NCBI GenBank assembly: GCA_021286645.1
Contig: JAJTBZ010000063.1
Coordinates: 1-36,188, forward strand
Direction: 5' to 3'
Origin: Ignavibacteria bacterium
GTDB lineage: Bacteria > Bacteroidota > Ignavibacteria > Ignavibacteriales > Ignavibacteriaceae
DNA length: 36,188 nucleotides
A model generated the notes under the pieces. That model worked only from the letters and a program-made list of their open reading frames with translations. It was not told the DNA's origin and ran no database searches. A program made the translations under genes and the position numbers. Numbering within the stretch: position 1 is the first letter of the stretch; each line of letters opens with the position of its first letter. Shown here one piece after another: positions 16,548 through 26,064 of the stretch.

Positions 16548-17396
16548 TTATGGTAAGATTACTTGTTTAAATAATAAGATCAGTAGCAATACGCCTAATA
16601 CAATCCGGTAATTAATAAACACGAATGTAGAACGTTTCCGTAAAAACTTCAAGAGGAGATCAATAGCGAGATATCCGCTTAGCCCCGCAGCCAAGGTTGC
16701 TAGCATAGTCGCGGTAAGAGCGCTTTTATCCATAAATTTCAGGCTTTCTTTCAATTCAAGTAAGCCGCTGGCAAAGACTGCAGGAATACTTAATAAAAAA
16801 GAAAAACGCGCGGCAGCCTCTCGATTTAGCCCGCAAAACAGTCCACCGGTAATTGTTGTGCCGGAGCGTGAAGCCCCTGGTATAAGGGCAAACGATTGAG
16901 CAATGCCAATAATAATTGCATCCTTAAGAGACATATCAACTATATTCTTCTTAAACTTAGCAGTTTTTTCGGCAATTGCAAGAACCACAGCCAAAACAAT
17001 TAAACTACAGGCGATAACAAGAAGGTTTTTGGTAAGCGTACCCTCGATAATTTTTTTCAGGCCAAGACCAAATACAACAATAGGCATAGTTCCACCAATG
17101 ATAAACCATCCTAAACGGGCATGCAGCGATTGTTGTTTAAATTCTACACGCTTAAAAAGATTTTGACTGAGAAATTCCTTGATAATATTCAGAATGTCCT
17201 TGAAGAAATAGATTACAACTGCCGCCATTGTTCCCAGTTGTATTACCGCAATAAAGGCAGTCCATTGCTCCGGATGCTCCATATTAATTACACCCATCAG
17301 CCTTCCGGTAAGGGTAAGATGAGCAGTACTGCTAATTGGAAGGAATTCTGAAAGTCCCTGTACAATGCCAAGGATGATAGCTTGTAAAATTGACAT
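16548..17396 (-). CDS. uppP: Undecaprenyl-diphosphatase
   Basis: This 282-residue integral membrane phosphatase (UppP/BacA family) recycles undecaprenyl diphosphate to the monophosphate carrier used for peptidoglycan and other cell-wall polymers. The two signature loops are present: GLSEFLPISSTAHL at 14-27 and PGASRSGTTITGG at 173-185, with the catalytic E17, H26-region and R178. About eight membrane helices can be seen. A good ribosome site, GGAG, lies five bases before the ATG. It is next to the flippase-like gene and the lolA gene, a group with an envelope theme. The family is known for bacitracin resistance when overproduced. Confidence 0.96.
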   Translation of the reverse strand: MSILQAIILGIVQGLSEFLPISSTAHLTLTGRLMGVINMEHPEQWTAFIAVIQLGTMAAVVIYFFKDILNIIKEFLSQNLFKRVEFKQQSLHARLGWFIIGGTMPIVVFGLGLKKIIEGTLTKNLLVIACSLIVLAVVLAIAEKTAKFKKNIVDMSLKDAIIIGIAQSFALIPGASRSGTTITGGLFCGLNREAAARFSFLLSIPAVFASGLLELKESLKFMDKSALTATMLATLAAGLSGYLAIDLLLKFLRKRSTFVFINYRIVLGVLLLILLFKQVILP

Positions 17397-17420
17397 ATAA
17401 CTCCAAACAAAAAATAATAA

Positions 17421-18479
17421 CTAATTTTTCCCGTCAGCTTCAGAGAACAAATCGGAAGCAGGTTCAAGATGCCCGAAACGTTTTCGGAATAAGAAAAAGT
17501 ATGCTAAAGCAAAAACAATAAACAACACGTAGGCAATTCCATGATTTAATACAGCATACACAATACTTAGATTATCTGAAATGCCATAAAGGGCAGTTAA
17601 CGTAGTACGCGAAATAGTGTGATACGAGCCTATCCCGCCGGGCGTTGGAATCATAACGCCAATTGCACTAATACTCATTACTACCCAGGCCATATTGTAA
17701 TCTACAGGATACAAACTTTGCATATTTACTACATAAAAACCGATATAACTGGTAAGAGCGTAATTACACATAATCGCAATACTCAGCATGGCGGTTTTAC
17801 TCAGCACACGTATATCACTTAGCCCGGAAAAGCCATTAAACAATTTCTGCAGAACCTGATCAAGAAACTGAGATAGTTTTGCAGGTAGAAAGAAAAACAT
17901 TTTTCTCAGTGTCTGTCCGCCGGTTTGGCGGTGTCTGAATAAGAAAACGAACACAGCAATAAACGCAACACAAATTGCCAAACCAATGATAAAAGCCGTC
18001 TTAAGCCAGGGAAACTGCTGATAAATATTCCCTGAGAAGATAATTCCGGCAATGAGTATCGCGAAGCCAAAGCACAGCATATCGATAATTCGTTCTACCA
18101 TTATTGACCCTAAAATCGACATCCGTGATACACCTTCATATCTTCCGAGAAGCAGTGCCCGGGTAACTTCGCCAAATCTGGGAATTACATTATTCACCCC
18201 GTACCCCACCATTAATGCACCAAACGCATGATGAGATGACAAGCCGGGTTTTACTTTTTGCAAAAGTACTTTCCACCGGACGGCACGCAAATAATGAGAA
18301 AAAATGGTTGAAATACAGAAGAGCAATAAATAAAATAATGAAATACTCTTTAATGTGCTCCAAAATACTGACACATCAATTCCACGAAACGCTATGAAGC
18401 AAAATACGATAGCAAGGGCAACCGAGATAAGTGTTCCTAAAATTTCTCTCGCGTGTGTTTTCTTTTTAACGGAGGTCAA
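17421..18479 (-). CDS. Flippase-like integral membrane protein (UPF0104/LPG synthase TM region family)
   Basis: This 352-residue protein has about eight membrane helices and belongs to the family that contains the membrane part of MprF (lysylphosphatidylglycerol synthase) and related UPF0104 proteins. Marks are SHYLRAVRWKVLL near 62-74, GYGVNNVIPRFGEVTRALLLGRYEG near 93-117, and PTPGGIGSYHTISRT near 278-292. Members are thought to move lipids or glycolipid precursors across the inner membrane; the substrate here is unknown. No aminoacyl-transferase domain is attached. The start is TTG at 18479, preceded at nine bases by AAAGGAG inside the end of lolA, so the two genes overlap by 14 bases and are probably coupled. 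Confidence 0.87.
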   Translation of the reverse strand: MTSVKKKTHAREILGTLISVALAIVFCFIAFRGIDVSVFWSTLKSISLFYLLLFCISTIFSHYLRAVRWKVLLQKVKPGLSSHHAFGALMVGYGVNNVIPRFGEVTRALLLGRYEGVSRMSILGSIMVERIIDMLCFGFAILIAGIIFSGNIYQQFPWLKTAFIIGLAICVAFIAVFVFLFRHRQTGGQTLRKMFFFLPAKLSQFLDQVLQKLFNGFSGLSDIRVLSKTAMLSIAIMCNYALTSYIGFYVVNMQSLYPVDYNMAWVVMSISAIGVMIPTPGGIGSYHTISRTTLTALYGISDNLSIVYAVLNHGIAYVLFIVFALAYFFLFRKRFGHLEPASDLFSEADGKN

Positions 18480-19062
18480 TTACCTGTACTCCTTTACCCG
18501 GTTCGAATGTGAACTGGGAATCTGAAGGCGCAGAAAAATTCCAGCCGGAGAATACAAATGAAGATGTGTGGTTCGCTCTGTCAGTTAACTCAATCTTGCT
18601 AATCGAAAGATCGGGTTTAACCCAGCATTTAATGTGAGCGTATTGCATTTTTTTATCGTTCGCGGTAAAATCCAGAACTGTAACGCCATTATCGAGGCTT
18701 TCTTTAACAGCACATTTTTTGGGATATTCGAATACGATTTTTGAAAAGTTTAATAATGAGGCGTCATTTTCTTCATACGTTGAAATGATAACCTTTTTTG
18801 ATGATTTCTGATAGTTCCATGTAGATTTACCATCAGTAATCATAATAAGATTTTTAAGTTCAGCCCGCATTTTATTCGGTTTCTTATAGAACAATTTACC
18901 TTTTAGCGTCGAAATCCCGGCATTAGCTTGTTCAAATTGTACTTCGAAGCCAGGCAGAGAGTTATATTTGTCCTGCATTTTTTTAACTGTTTGAGCAGAG
19001 GTTGAACCAAAGAATGCTGCAAAAGCCATTAATATGCAAATCAAACCGGATATCTTCTTCAT
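18466..19062 (-). CDS. lolA: LolA-like outer-membrane lipoprotein carrier
   Basis: This 198-residue periplasmic protein has a signal peptide (residues 1-23, cleaved after SAQ) and the LolA fold: FEVQFEQ near 39-45, the LKGKLFYKKPNKMRAEL strand pair near 53-69, ITDGKSTWNYQ, and a late domain with IELTDRANHTSSFVFSGW. LolA carries lipoproteins from the inner membrane to the outer membrane, so it supports a Gram-negative cell plan. The sequence is divergent, as is usual in this phylum. The ATG follows GGAAATAT. It lies 40 bases after ftsK and overlaps the next gene. Confidence 0.9.
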   Translation of the reverse strand: MKKISGLICILMAFAAFFGSTSAQTVKKMQDKYNSLPGFEVQFEQANAGISTLKGKLFYKKPNKMRAELKNLIMITDGKSTWNYQKSSKKVIISTYEENDASLLNFSKIVFEYPKKCAVKESLDNGVTVLDFTANDKKMQYAHIKCWVKPDLSISKIELTDRANHTSSFVFSGWNFSAPSDSQFTFEPGKGVQVIDLR

Positions 19063-19102
19063 ATATTTCCTTTTTATTTACAATTTAGAGTGTATAAAGA
19101 AG

Positions 19103-21658
19103 CTATAAGTTCCTCAGAATAGTTTCAAGCATTTCATCGCTATCTACTAAAACCTGTCGTGCTTTACTTCCATCATTGGGGCCAACAATACCGGCCTCTT
19201 CAAGCTGATCAACAATTCGTGCTGCCCTTGCATACCCCAACTTTAATCTGCGTTGCAACAATGAAACCGATCCTTGTTGATGTTGCACAACAACCTTGGC
19301 TGCGTCCTCAAACAACGGGTCAAGATCTGCACTTGTCAGGCGGTTACCTCCCTGCTTTTTATCATAAATTGAGGGCAGATAGTAAGGTTTCGAATAACCT
19401 TCCTGCTTCTCAATCTCACCTGTTAAGCGCTCTACTTCTTCAGTAGAAATAAATGCATTTTGCAAACGAATAGGTTTTGGGCTTCCCGGAGGAAGAAATA
19501 ACATATCACCTTTACCAAGCAATTGCTCGGCCCCATTCATATCAAGGATTGTCCGCGAATCAATCTTCGTGGCAACCTGATAGCTGATTCGGGTTGAAAG
19601 ATTTGCTTTAATCACACCCGTAATAACATTTACCGAAGGACGCTGAGTCGCGACTATTAAATGGATACCGACAGCACGCGCCAACTGCGCTAACCGTGCA
19701 ATTGGTTCCTCAACTTCTTTTCCTGCTGTAATCATTAAATCGGCTAATTCATCGATAACCACAACCAGGTAAGGCAAAAAATGATGTTTTATTCCAGGGC
19801 TGTCTTTCGGAGCACGTGCCGGATCTGCAATTTTTGTATTGTAATCAATAATATTTCGAACGCCTGCTTTGGCTAGCATATCATAGCGTTTTTCCATTTC
19901 CAGTTCAATCGATTTTAACAGTATAATAGCGTTCATTGGTACTGTTACAATATCCTCATCGATATCAGGACATATCGCTAAATAATGCTGCCTGAGCGAC
20001 TGGTAAAACGAAAGTTCTATTTTCTTTGGATCTATAATTGCGACTTTAAATGAATACGGGTGCCGCGAAAACAATAAGGTAGCCAACATCATGTTGATAC
20101 CAACACTTTTTCCGGAACCGGTTGAGCCTGCGACCAATAAGTGAGGCATTTTTGCTAAATCAGTCACATAAACCTCGCCTGAGATAGTCTTTCCCAATGC
20201 GAGTGGTAATTCAGCTTTCGATTTCGAAATATCCTTCAGAACAGATTTGGCAACTACCATACATGGTTCTTGATTCGGAATCTCTACCCCAATAGCGCTC
20301 TTACCCGGAATAGGTGCGATAATACGAATTCCTTTTGCGGCTAACGCCAAGGCTATATCGTTTTCAAGGCTAACAATACGACTAATCTTCACTCCGGGAG
20401 CTGGCCTGATTTCATAGAGTGTAACTACCGGACCAGGTGTAACTTCAATATCATCAATTTTTATATCGAAAAGTGCGAGCTTCTCTTTCAATTGCTCAGC
20501 ATTTCTCCGTAATTCATCCTCATCGATTGAAGCACTATCCGGAGGTATATCATCCAACAAATTCAGCGACGGCATCTTATAATTAATATCTTCTTCCCAC
20601 GGCTCAGGCATTAATTCTTCCCCCTGCCGGAGTGTTAACGCAATAGATTCCTCTTCTTCCTGTATTTGCTGCTCAGTTTTTACTGCCGGCTTCGGAAAAT
20701 CTTCGGGTTCTAACAAGGTATCTTCATCGCCGGTAGCCTTTGCCTTGTCTTTTTTCCCTTTTTTAAGCTCAGCTTCAGCTGTTTCCTGTTTATTAATTCT
20801 AATTACCGTACTCTCTTCAGTCTCATCGTCTGCTACCGTACCTTCTAAAGGTTCTTCGGCTAATAATATCTTCGGAGTTTTTTTCTTCGGTTTTTCTGCA
20901 GCCGATGTTTCATTTTTTGCAGTTTTCACTTTAACGGTTTCAGCATCTTCAGGCTCAGTTTTGTCTTTATTAAGCGAGTCTTTAATTTTATCGCGAAAAT
21001 AGAAAACTGCACTTTCAACCTGCATGTCAAAAACATATACGTACACAGCAGTAAGCATGGTAAAAATGATAATTACCGCACCAATTGTCCCTGCCATTTT
21101 CATTAGCATTATTGCGGTAAAAATTCCAACGGAGCCGGCAATGTATGGCATTGTGGGGTAAAATGATGGGCACAACAACCCTAAGAGCGCTGAAAAACAT
21201 AACGCGTTAAAAAGTACAAAACTTGATATTTGTAGTTTTCGTTTTAGTTCGATCGTTTGAAAATACGAATATGCCCACATGAATAAAAGTAACGGGAAAA
21301 CTATCGAAAGGTAACCAAGGGTTTTCTTGACAAAAAAATACGCAATATACGCGCCCCAGATGCCAAATATATTGCTAACGGTATGTCGTGGATACGAAAT
21401 AGATGCAGCAGAATCATCAACAAGAATATTCTGTGTGTTCCCTGATTGTAAATCCTTCATGGATTGAATACCGGTAACTTCAGATATTTTGAAACCTATA
21501 TGATTATCATCTTCATTACTAAACGATATAATACTGAAGAAGATAAACACGCTTAATACCATTAATAACAGACCCGTAATTTTGCGTTTCTTCTCGGCAT
21601 GAGAAGTATCGCTATTAGAAGTCTCGTCTATTTCCGGTTCTTTCTTTTTCCTTGCCAT
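19103..21658 (-). CDS. ftsK: DNA translocase FtsK
   Basis: This 851-residue protein pumps DNA and clears chromosomes from the division septum. The N-terminus (about 25-215) has four or five membrane helices. A charged, low-complexity linker follows (about 225-350). The motor starts near 385; Walker A is AGSTGSGKS at 510-518 and Walker B is VVVIDELADLM near 630. The C-terminal gamma domain (from about 780, with SVSLLQRRLKLGYARAARIVDQL) is the winged helix that reads the KOPS-type orienting sequences and contacts XerD in known systems. Length and domain order are normal. It lies between comB and lolA, with 39 bases to comB. Confidence 0.96.
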   Translation of the reverse strand: MARKKKEPEIDETSNSDTSHAEKKRKITGLLLMVLSVFIFFSIISFSNEDDNHIGFKISEVTGIQSMKDLQSGNTQNILVDDSAASISYPRHTVSNIFGIWGAYIAYFFVKKTLGYLSIVFPLLLFMWAYSYFQTIELKRKLQISSFVLFNALCFSALLGLLCPSFYPTMPYIAGSVGIFTAIMLMKMAGTIGAVIIIFTMLTAVYVYVFDMQVESAVFYFRDKIKDSLNKDKTEPEDAETVKVKTAKNETSAAEKPKKKTPKILLAEEPLEGTVADDETEESTVIRINKQETAEAELKKGKKDKAKATGDEDTLLEPEDFPKPAVKTEQQIQEEEESIALTLRQGEELMPEPWEEDINYKMPSLNLLDDIPPDSASIDEDELRRNAEQLKEKLALFDIKIDDIEVTPGPVVTLYEIRPAPGVKISRIVSLENDIALALAAKGIRIIAPIPGKSAIGVEIPNQEPCMVVAKSVLKDISKSKAELPLALGKTISGEVYVTDLAKMPHLLVAGSTGSGKSVGINMMLATLLFSRHPYSFKVAIIDPKKIELSFYQSLRQHYLAICPDIDEDIVTVPMNAIILLKSIELEMEKRYDMLAKAGVRNIIDYNTKIADPARAPKDSPGIKHHFLPYLVVVIDELADLMITAGKEVEEPIARLAQLARAVGIHLIVATQRPSVNVITGVIKANLSTRISYQVATKIDSRTILDMNGAEQLLGKGDMLFLPPGSPKPIRLQNAFISTEEVERLTGEIEKQEGYSKPYYLPSIYDKKQGGNRLTSADLDPLFEDAAKVVVQHQQGSVSLLQRRLKLGYARAARIVDQLEEAGIVGPNDGSKARQVLVDSDEMLETILRNL

Positions 21659-21697
21659 GACACCAATACTACATCAAATAAAATATACAATGCCAAT

Positions 21698-22423
21698 TTA
21701 AGCAGTTACGGCTTTAATGGCATTCGACAAAAAGATCGGGACAACCGAAGAACGATCAACCTCAGCACAGTAGGAAAGATCATCCGTGAAGCCCTTTTCC
21801 ATTAAATATCTGCCATGTTCCGATTCCTTCAGCATGGTTCCGATGTTATCACCAAATTTTCTGGCTAATACCAATGCTGTTTTAACAGAATCTGAAACAT
21901 TTACTTCATCTTCGCCCTGAAGAAGCTTTTCAGCAAGCATACCGGCACAAACGGTATCTTCAAGACTAAACAAACCCTGACTTCCCGAACACAGTAAAGT
22001 AACCGATTTACGGGTACTCAGCAGCAGTTCTGCTACCGCCGATATGTTAGTAAAAGAACAGATCATGGTTTGTTCGGAAAACTTCGTTTTGGCAATTGCT
22101 TTAGATCCGTTGGTTGTAAATAGAATTATCGATTTTCCATTAACAACCTCGCGGGTAAATTCCAATGGGGAATTGCCCAAATTAAAGCCATCAATCTTCA
22201 AACCATTCCGTTCACCGGCAAGTAATGTTTTGCCGCCAAACAGATTGTTTGACATCTTCATGGCAAATTCTATTGACGCAACAGGAATTAACTCCCCTGC
22301 CCCATTTTCCATTGCTGAAATAATTGAGGTTGTTGCTCGAAGAACATCTATAACAACCACCGTTCGGTCGGTGAAGTGTAATTCATCGACCGAATTCGGT
22401 GATAAAAATAATTCTACTTTCAT
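21698..22423 (-). CDS. comB: 2-phosphosulfolactate phosphatase (ComB family)
   Basis: This protein of about 241 residues matches the ComB family, Mg-dependent phosphatases that make sulfolactate from 2-phosphosulfolactate. Conserved parts are VVVIDVLRATTSI, with acidic metal ligand and arginine, GERNGLKIDGFNLGNSP, and ILFTTNGSKAI. The known pathways are coenzyme M synthesis in archaea and sulfolactate formation in some bacteria; the product's use here is unknown, and neighbouring genes do not suggest one. I prefer the ATG at 22423, seven codons inside the longest frame (TTG at 22444), because it avoids overlap with gcvT and gives the family-like start MKVELFLSP. Confidence 0.9.
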   Translation of the reverse strand: MKVELFLSPNSVDELHFTDRTVVVIDVLRATTSIISAMENGAGELIPVASIEFAMKMSNNLFGGKTLLAGERNGLKIDGFNLGNSPLEFTREVVNGKSIILFTTNGSKAIAKTKFSEQTMICSFTNISAVAELLLSTRKSVTLLCSGSQGLFSLEDTVCAGMLAEKLLQGEDEVNVSDSVKTALVLARKFGDNIGTMLKESEHGRYLMEKGFTDDLSYCAEVDRSSVVPIFLSNAIKAVTA

Positions 22424-22430
22424 TCGTTTT

Positions 22431-23516
22431 CTATTGCTGCTCAATGAATGGAAGCTTAACTATATTCGCGGCATATTCTTTACCACGAATGAAAAACTGT
22501 AATGGTTTACCTTCGTTAAGTATTGTAGTATCAACAAAAGCCATCGCAATTGGTTTGTCAAGCATCGGGCTTAATGTGCCGCTGGTAACATACCCAACAG
22601 TTTTACCCTCAGAATGAATTTCATAGCCATGCCGGGGTACTATTTTTTCATCGCCGGTAAGTGGGGTAAGCTTCCGCTTCAACCCATCGGCTTTGACTTT
22701 TAATAAAGCTTCACGCCCAATAAAATCTGACTTATTTAAACGGGTAATCCAGCTAAGGCCTGCTTCAAGCGGATTAATATCCTGATCAATATCATTTCCA
22801 TATAAGCAGAAGCCCATTTCAAGCCGAAGTGTATCGCGCGCGCCTAATCCGACAGCCTGAATATTGAATTCTTGGCCAGCTTCAAATACTTTATCCCACA
22901 GGTAAGATGCGGCTGCATCATCGCCTTTGAAGTATAACTCGAAACCTAATTCGCCTGTATAACCTGTACGCGAAACGATAAAGTCAGTATCTCCAAGTTT
23001 TCCATACATGAAATGATAATATTCTATATCAACGGTCATGTTGAAGACTTTCTCAACGATTTTGCGCGAGTTAGGCCCTTGAATGGCCAGTAACGAATAG
23101 TTTTTGCTCTGGTTATCAATTTCAACACCTTCTGAATTATTCGCGACCATCCATTGATAGTCCTTATCGATATTCGAGGCATTAATAACCAACAGGTATT
23201 CTGTTGCACTTATGCAGTAAACAAGTAAATCGTCAACAATACCGCCATGCTCATAGCACATAGCCGAATATTGCACCCTGCCGGGGAATAATTTACTTAC
23301 ATCGTTCACTGTAATTTTTTGCACGAATTGGGTTGCTTTTTCACCACGGATAAAAACTTCACCCATGTGGCTTACATCAAACACTCCCACGCTCGTCCGA
23401 ACAGCTTTATGCTCCTGGATTATTGATGTATATTGAATCGGCATTGCATAGCCGGCAAATTCAACAATCTTCGCATTTAGCGATTTGTGTTTTTCGAAAA
23501 ACCTGGTATTCTCCAA
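22431..23516 (-). CDS. gcvT: Glycine cleavage system T protein (aminomethyltransferase)
   Basis: This 361-residue enzyme passes the aminomethyl-derived one-carbon unit to tetrahydrofolate in glycine cleavage, releasing ammonia. Segments typical of GcvT are EFAGYAMPIQYTSI at 19-32, VFDVSHMGEV near 44-53, GGIVDDLLVY near 91-100 (with the catalytic aspartate), GYTGELGFELYF near 187 and GLGARDTLRLEMGFCLYGND near 225. The start is a TTG at 23516, preceded by AAAGGA at a good distance, and gives the expected N-terminal length. The H and P protein genes are not in this window. It is cotranscribed with the transaldolase-family gene upstream. Confidence 0.95.
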   Translation of the reverse strand: MENTRFFEKHKSLNAKIVEFAGYAMPIQYTSIIQEHKAVRTSVGVFDVSHMGEVFIRGEKATQFVQKITVNDVSKLFPGRVQYSAMCYEHGGIVDDLLVYCISATEYLLVINASNIDKDYQWMVANNSEGVEIDNQSKNYSLLAIQGPNSRKIVEKVFNMTVDIEYYHFMYGKLGDTDFIVSRTGYTGELGFELYFKGDDAAASYLWDKVFEAGQEFNIQAVGLGARDTLRLEMGFCLYGNDIDQDINPLEAGLSWITRLNKSDFIGREALLKVKADGLKRKLTPLTGDEKIVPRHGYEIHSEGKTVGYVTSGTLSPMLDKPIAMAFVDTTILNEGKPLQFFIRGKEYAANIVKLPFIEQQ

Positions 23517-23532
23517 AGCAGTATCCTTTACC

Positions 23533-24180
23533 TTATTTGTTTTGAGATTTATTCCAATCGCTCAGGAATTTTTCAATTCCCAGATCTGTCAAAGGATGAT
23601 TATATAACTGGTCAATAACCTTGAACGGAATAGTGCACACATCGGCGCCAATCATACATGCATCGACAAAATGCATAGGATGGCGAATACTTGCAACCAA
23701 CACTTCCGTGGTATATGCATAATTATGGTAAATCTGAACAATTTGGGCTATTAAATCCATACCATTGTGGCTTATATCGTCTAATCTGCCAACAAATGGA
23801 CTGATGAAACTTGCCCCGGCTTTTGCTGCCAATACAGCCTGTGAAGGTGAAAAGCATAATGTAACATTCGTCTTAATGCCCTCATCGGTGAAAGTACGAA
23901 CTGCTTTTAACCCATCACGAATTAACGGTACTTTAATCACAATATTCTTGTGCATCTTTGCAAGTTCGCGGCCTTCACGTACCATGCCTTCATAATCAGT
24001 TGAAATAACTTCAGCACTAACCGGACCGTCAACAATTTCAAGAATTTCCTTTAATAACTCCTTGAATTCTTTTCCTTCTTTTGCTACTAAAGAGGGATTG
24101 GTGGTTACACCATCCAGCAGTCCCATAGAGGCGGCTTCTTTAATTTCTTTTATATTCGCGGTATCTATAAAAATTTTCAT
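23533..24180 (-). CDS. Transaldolase / fructose-6-phosphate aldolase family enzyme
   Basis: This 215-residue TIM-barrel enzyme belongs to the short transaldolase group (TalC/Fsa). The Schiff-base lysine is K83 in NIVIKVPL; other conserved parts are [10 protein letters not shown] at 4-13, [14 protein letters not shown] at 23-36, [31 protein letters not shown] (about 105-135) and ASIRHPMHF near 164. Short members either transfer dihydroxyacetone between sugar phosphates in the non-oxidative pentose phosphate pathway or cleave fructose 6-phosphate; most outside the enteric FSA branch are transaldolases, which I favour. A GAGG ribosome site precedes the ATG. It lies 22 bases after rng. Confidence 0.93.
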   Translation of the reverse strand: MKIFIDTANIKEIKEAASMGLLDGVTTNPSLVAKEGKEFKELLKEILEIVDGPVSAEVISTDYEGMVREGRELAKMHKNIVIKVPLIRDGLKAVRTFTDEGIKTNVTLCFSPSQAVLAAKAGASFISPFVGRLDDISHNGMDLIAQIVQIYHNYAYTTEVLVASIRHPMHFVDACMIGADVCTIPFKVIDQLYNHPLTDLGIEKFLSDWNKSQNK

Positions 24181-24202
24181 ATAATCCTCAAATGAATTAG
24201 TT

Positions 24203-25774
24203 TCATATTTGTGTAAATTCTGTTATATCTTCTTTCGTCTTCCTGCTATAAAATTTAAACTGATCTACACTTATTGTTTCATCAGTCTGAATATTGAAGA
24301 AAACAAAATACTTAAATTGCATTTTTCTACGCATCGAAGGGAAACCTTCAAGCAGCTTTTCCGCGATGCTCGGATGACATTTTAAAACCGGGAACCTCTC
24401 GGCTCCATCGAAACGGTATCGCTTCAACCATTCCTCTATTTCATATAGAATTTGCGATTTCTTTACAAGCAAGCCGGTTCCGTGACATGAAGGACATGTT
24501 TCCGTAACAGCCTGCATAATATTTTGCCTTACTCGCTGCCGGGTTATTTGTATGAGTCCGAAATCAGACATAGGCAGAACCGAAACCTTCGCGCGGTCTT
24601 TCTTAAATTCTTTCTTCAACTCATCGTAGATTTTCTTCCGGTTTTTCTCATCTTCCAGATCAATAAAATCCACAACTATTAAACCACCTATATCACGTAA
24701 TCGAAGTTGACGAACAATTTCACGGGCTGCTTCCAAATCGGTTTTGAGCGAGTTTAATTCCTGTTCTTTGTTCGCAGCATATTTACCGCTGTTCACATCA
24801 ATAACAACCATAGCCTCGGTATGCTCTATAACTATATACCCGCCACTTTTCATATGAACTTTGCGTGCAAAAAGCGATTTTACCTGCTCTTCAACCCCGA
24901 AAGCTTCAAATATAGGCTTCATTGATTTATAATGATCCAATCGATCTAACCAATCAGGATGCACGGTTTGTAAATAATCCCGAACCTGTTTATATAATTT
25001 TCTGTTATCGATATGAATTTTAGAAACTTCATTCGTAAAAAGATCACGAATTACGCTGATAGTAGTACTTAAATCCTGATATACTAAACGAGGGGGTTTT
25101 TCAACCTTAGCGGTATGAACAATGTCTTCCCATATTTTTTTCAGGAAGTGCAAATCTTCCCGTAAGGATTCTTCATCCTGATTCCGAGCCACAGTACGAA
25201 TAATAAGACCATAGTTCTTTGGAATGATAGAGCGGGCAATAGATTTCAGACGTTTTCTTTCACGAAAATCGGTTATTTTCTTCGAAACGCCAATTTTGTT
25301 ATCATACGGCAGGAGAACGCAAAATCTACCAGGAATGGAAATAGCTGAAGAAACCCTGACGCCTTTATTTACTACAGGCTCTTTGGTAATCTGAATCAGA
25401 ATTTCCTGACCTTTGTGCAGTTTGGGTACCCCGTTAATCAGTTGGATCTCGGGAACATTACTACCCAATTCCGGTTCTACAGGAGCCGCTTGTTCAATTT
25501 CTTCAGGCTCATCATCTTCATCAAGCATAGCCTGCAAATCTTTGGTTTGTGCACCAATATCAGAAAAATGCAAAAATGCATCGTGTTTCATTCCGATATC
25601 GATAAACGCCGCTTTTATACCCGGTAATACCCTTGCAACCTTCCCCAGGTAGATATCACCAACCATTCTCCTGGTTTCGGGATAGTCAACAAAGAAGTCT
25701 ACTAAATTCCCTTCTTCGGTAATAGCAACTCGAGTCTGGCTTGCAGAGGCGTTGATGATAATTTCTTTTACCAT
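24203..25774 (-). CDS. rng: Ribonuclease G/E family endoribonuclease
   Basis: This 523-residue protein is an RNase E/G-type endonuclease, which cuts single-stranded AU-rich RNA and matures rRNA. The S1 domain starts near residue 38 ([21 protein letters not shown]) and is interrupted by an acidic insert (about 80-105, [11 protein letters not shown]). The catalytic aspartates lie in [11 protein letters not shown] near 325 and [17 protein letters not shown] near 368; the zinc-link cysteines are in [10 protein letters not shown] near 438-447. It lacks the long C-terminal degradosome scaffold of RNase E, so I call it RNase G-like. It opens the minus-strand run that continues to the methyltransferase gene, and is separated from pnp by about 290 bases with a terminator. 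Confidence 0.94.
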   Translation of the reverse strand: MVKEIIINASASQTRVAITEEGNLVDFFVDYPETRRMVGDIYLGKVARVLPGIKAAFIDIGMKHDAFLHFSDIGAQTKDLQAMLDEDDEPEEIEQAAPVEPELGSNVPEIQLINGVPKLHKGQEILIQITKEPVVNKGVRVSSAISIPGRFCVLLPYDNKIGVSKKITDFRERKRLKSIARSIIPKNYGLIIRTVARNQDEESLREDLHFLKKIWEDIVHTAKVEKPPRLVYQDLSTTISVIRDLFTNEVSKIHIDNRKLYKQVRDYLQTVHPDWLDRLDHYKSMKPIFEAFGVEEQVKSLFARKVHMKSGGYIVIEHTEAMVVIDVNSGKYAANKEQELNSLKTDLEAAREIVRQLRLRDIGGLIVVDFIDLEDEKNRKKIYDELKKEFKKDRAKVSVLPMSDFGLIQITRQRVRQNIMQAVTETCPSCHGTGLLVKKSQILYEIEEWLKRYRFDGAERFPVLKCHPSIAEKLLEGFPSMRRKMQFKYFVFFNIQTDETISVDQFKFYSRKTKEDITEFTQI

Positions 25775-26005
25775 GGTTGTTCAATTTTTGGTTATGTGCA
25801 AAGCCAAAACAAATATAGCCGGAAAAAACAAAATATTGCATACCGAACGGCCAAATCAGAGAGCCTTCGGGTTCCGCCATGTAAGCAGGTATAAATCTAT
25901 ACCCTAGAATGGCCATTAAAAAACATATTGCCGCTAACATTTGTTATGACTTTTCGTGAAAAAATACCGATATCCTACTACTTGTAGGACACCACTTAAA
26001 ACAGT

Positions 26006-26039
26006 TCAAAGAACCGGCAAAATTTTGCCGGTTCTTTGA
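26006..26039. terminator. Terminator after pnp
   Basis: A perfect 34-base palindrome, TCAAAGAACCGGCAAAA and its complement, stands 25 bases after the pnp stop. The minus-strand continuation ACTGTTTTAAG is moderately T-rich. It ends the rimP-pnp operon. The rest of the gap up to rng (25775-26005) has a small CCTAC/GTAGG hairpin and should contain the rng promoter, which I could not place. Confidence 0.8.
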
Positions 26040-26064
26040 GTAAAAATGCCATGTAAAAGGAATT

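Noticed and set aside
25686-25940. An 84-codon minus-strand frame starting upstream of rng, with two hydrophobic stretches
   Set aside because: It runs 89 bases into rng in another frame, has no ribosome site and matches nothing known. The hydrophobic first half is suggestive, so a short membrane peptide is not fully excluded.
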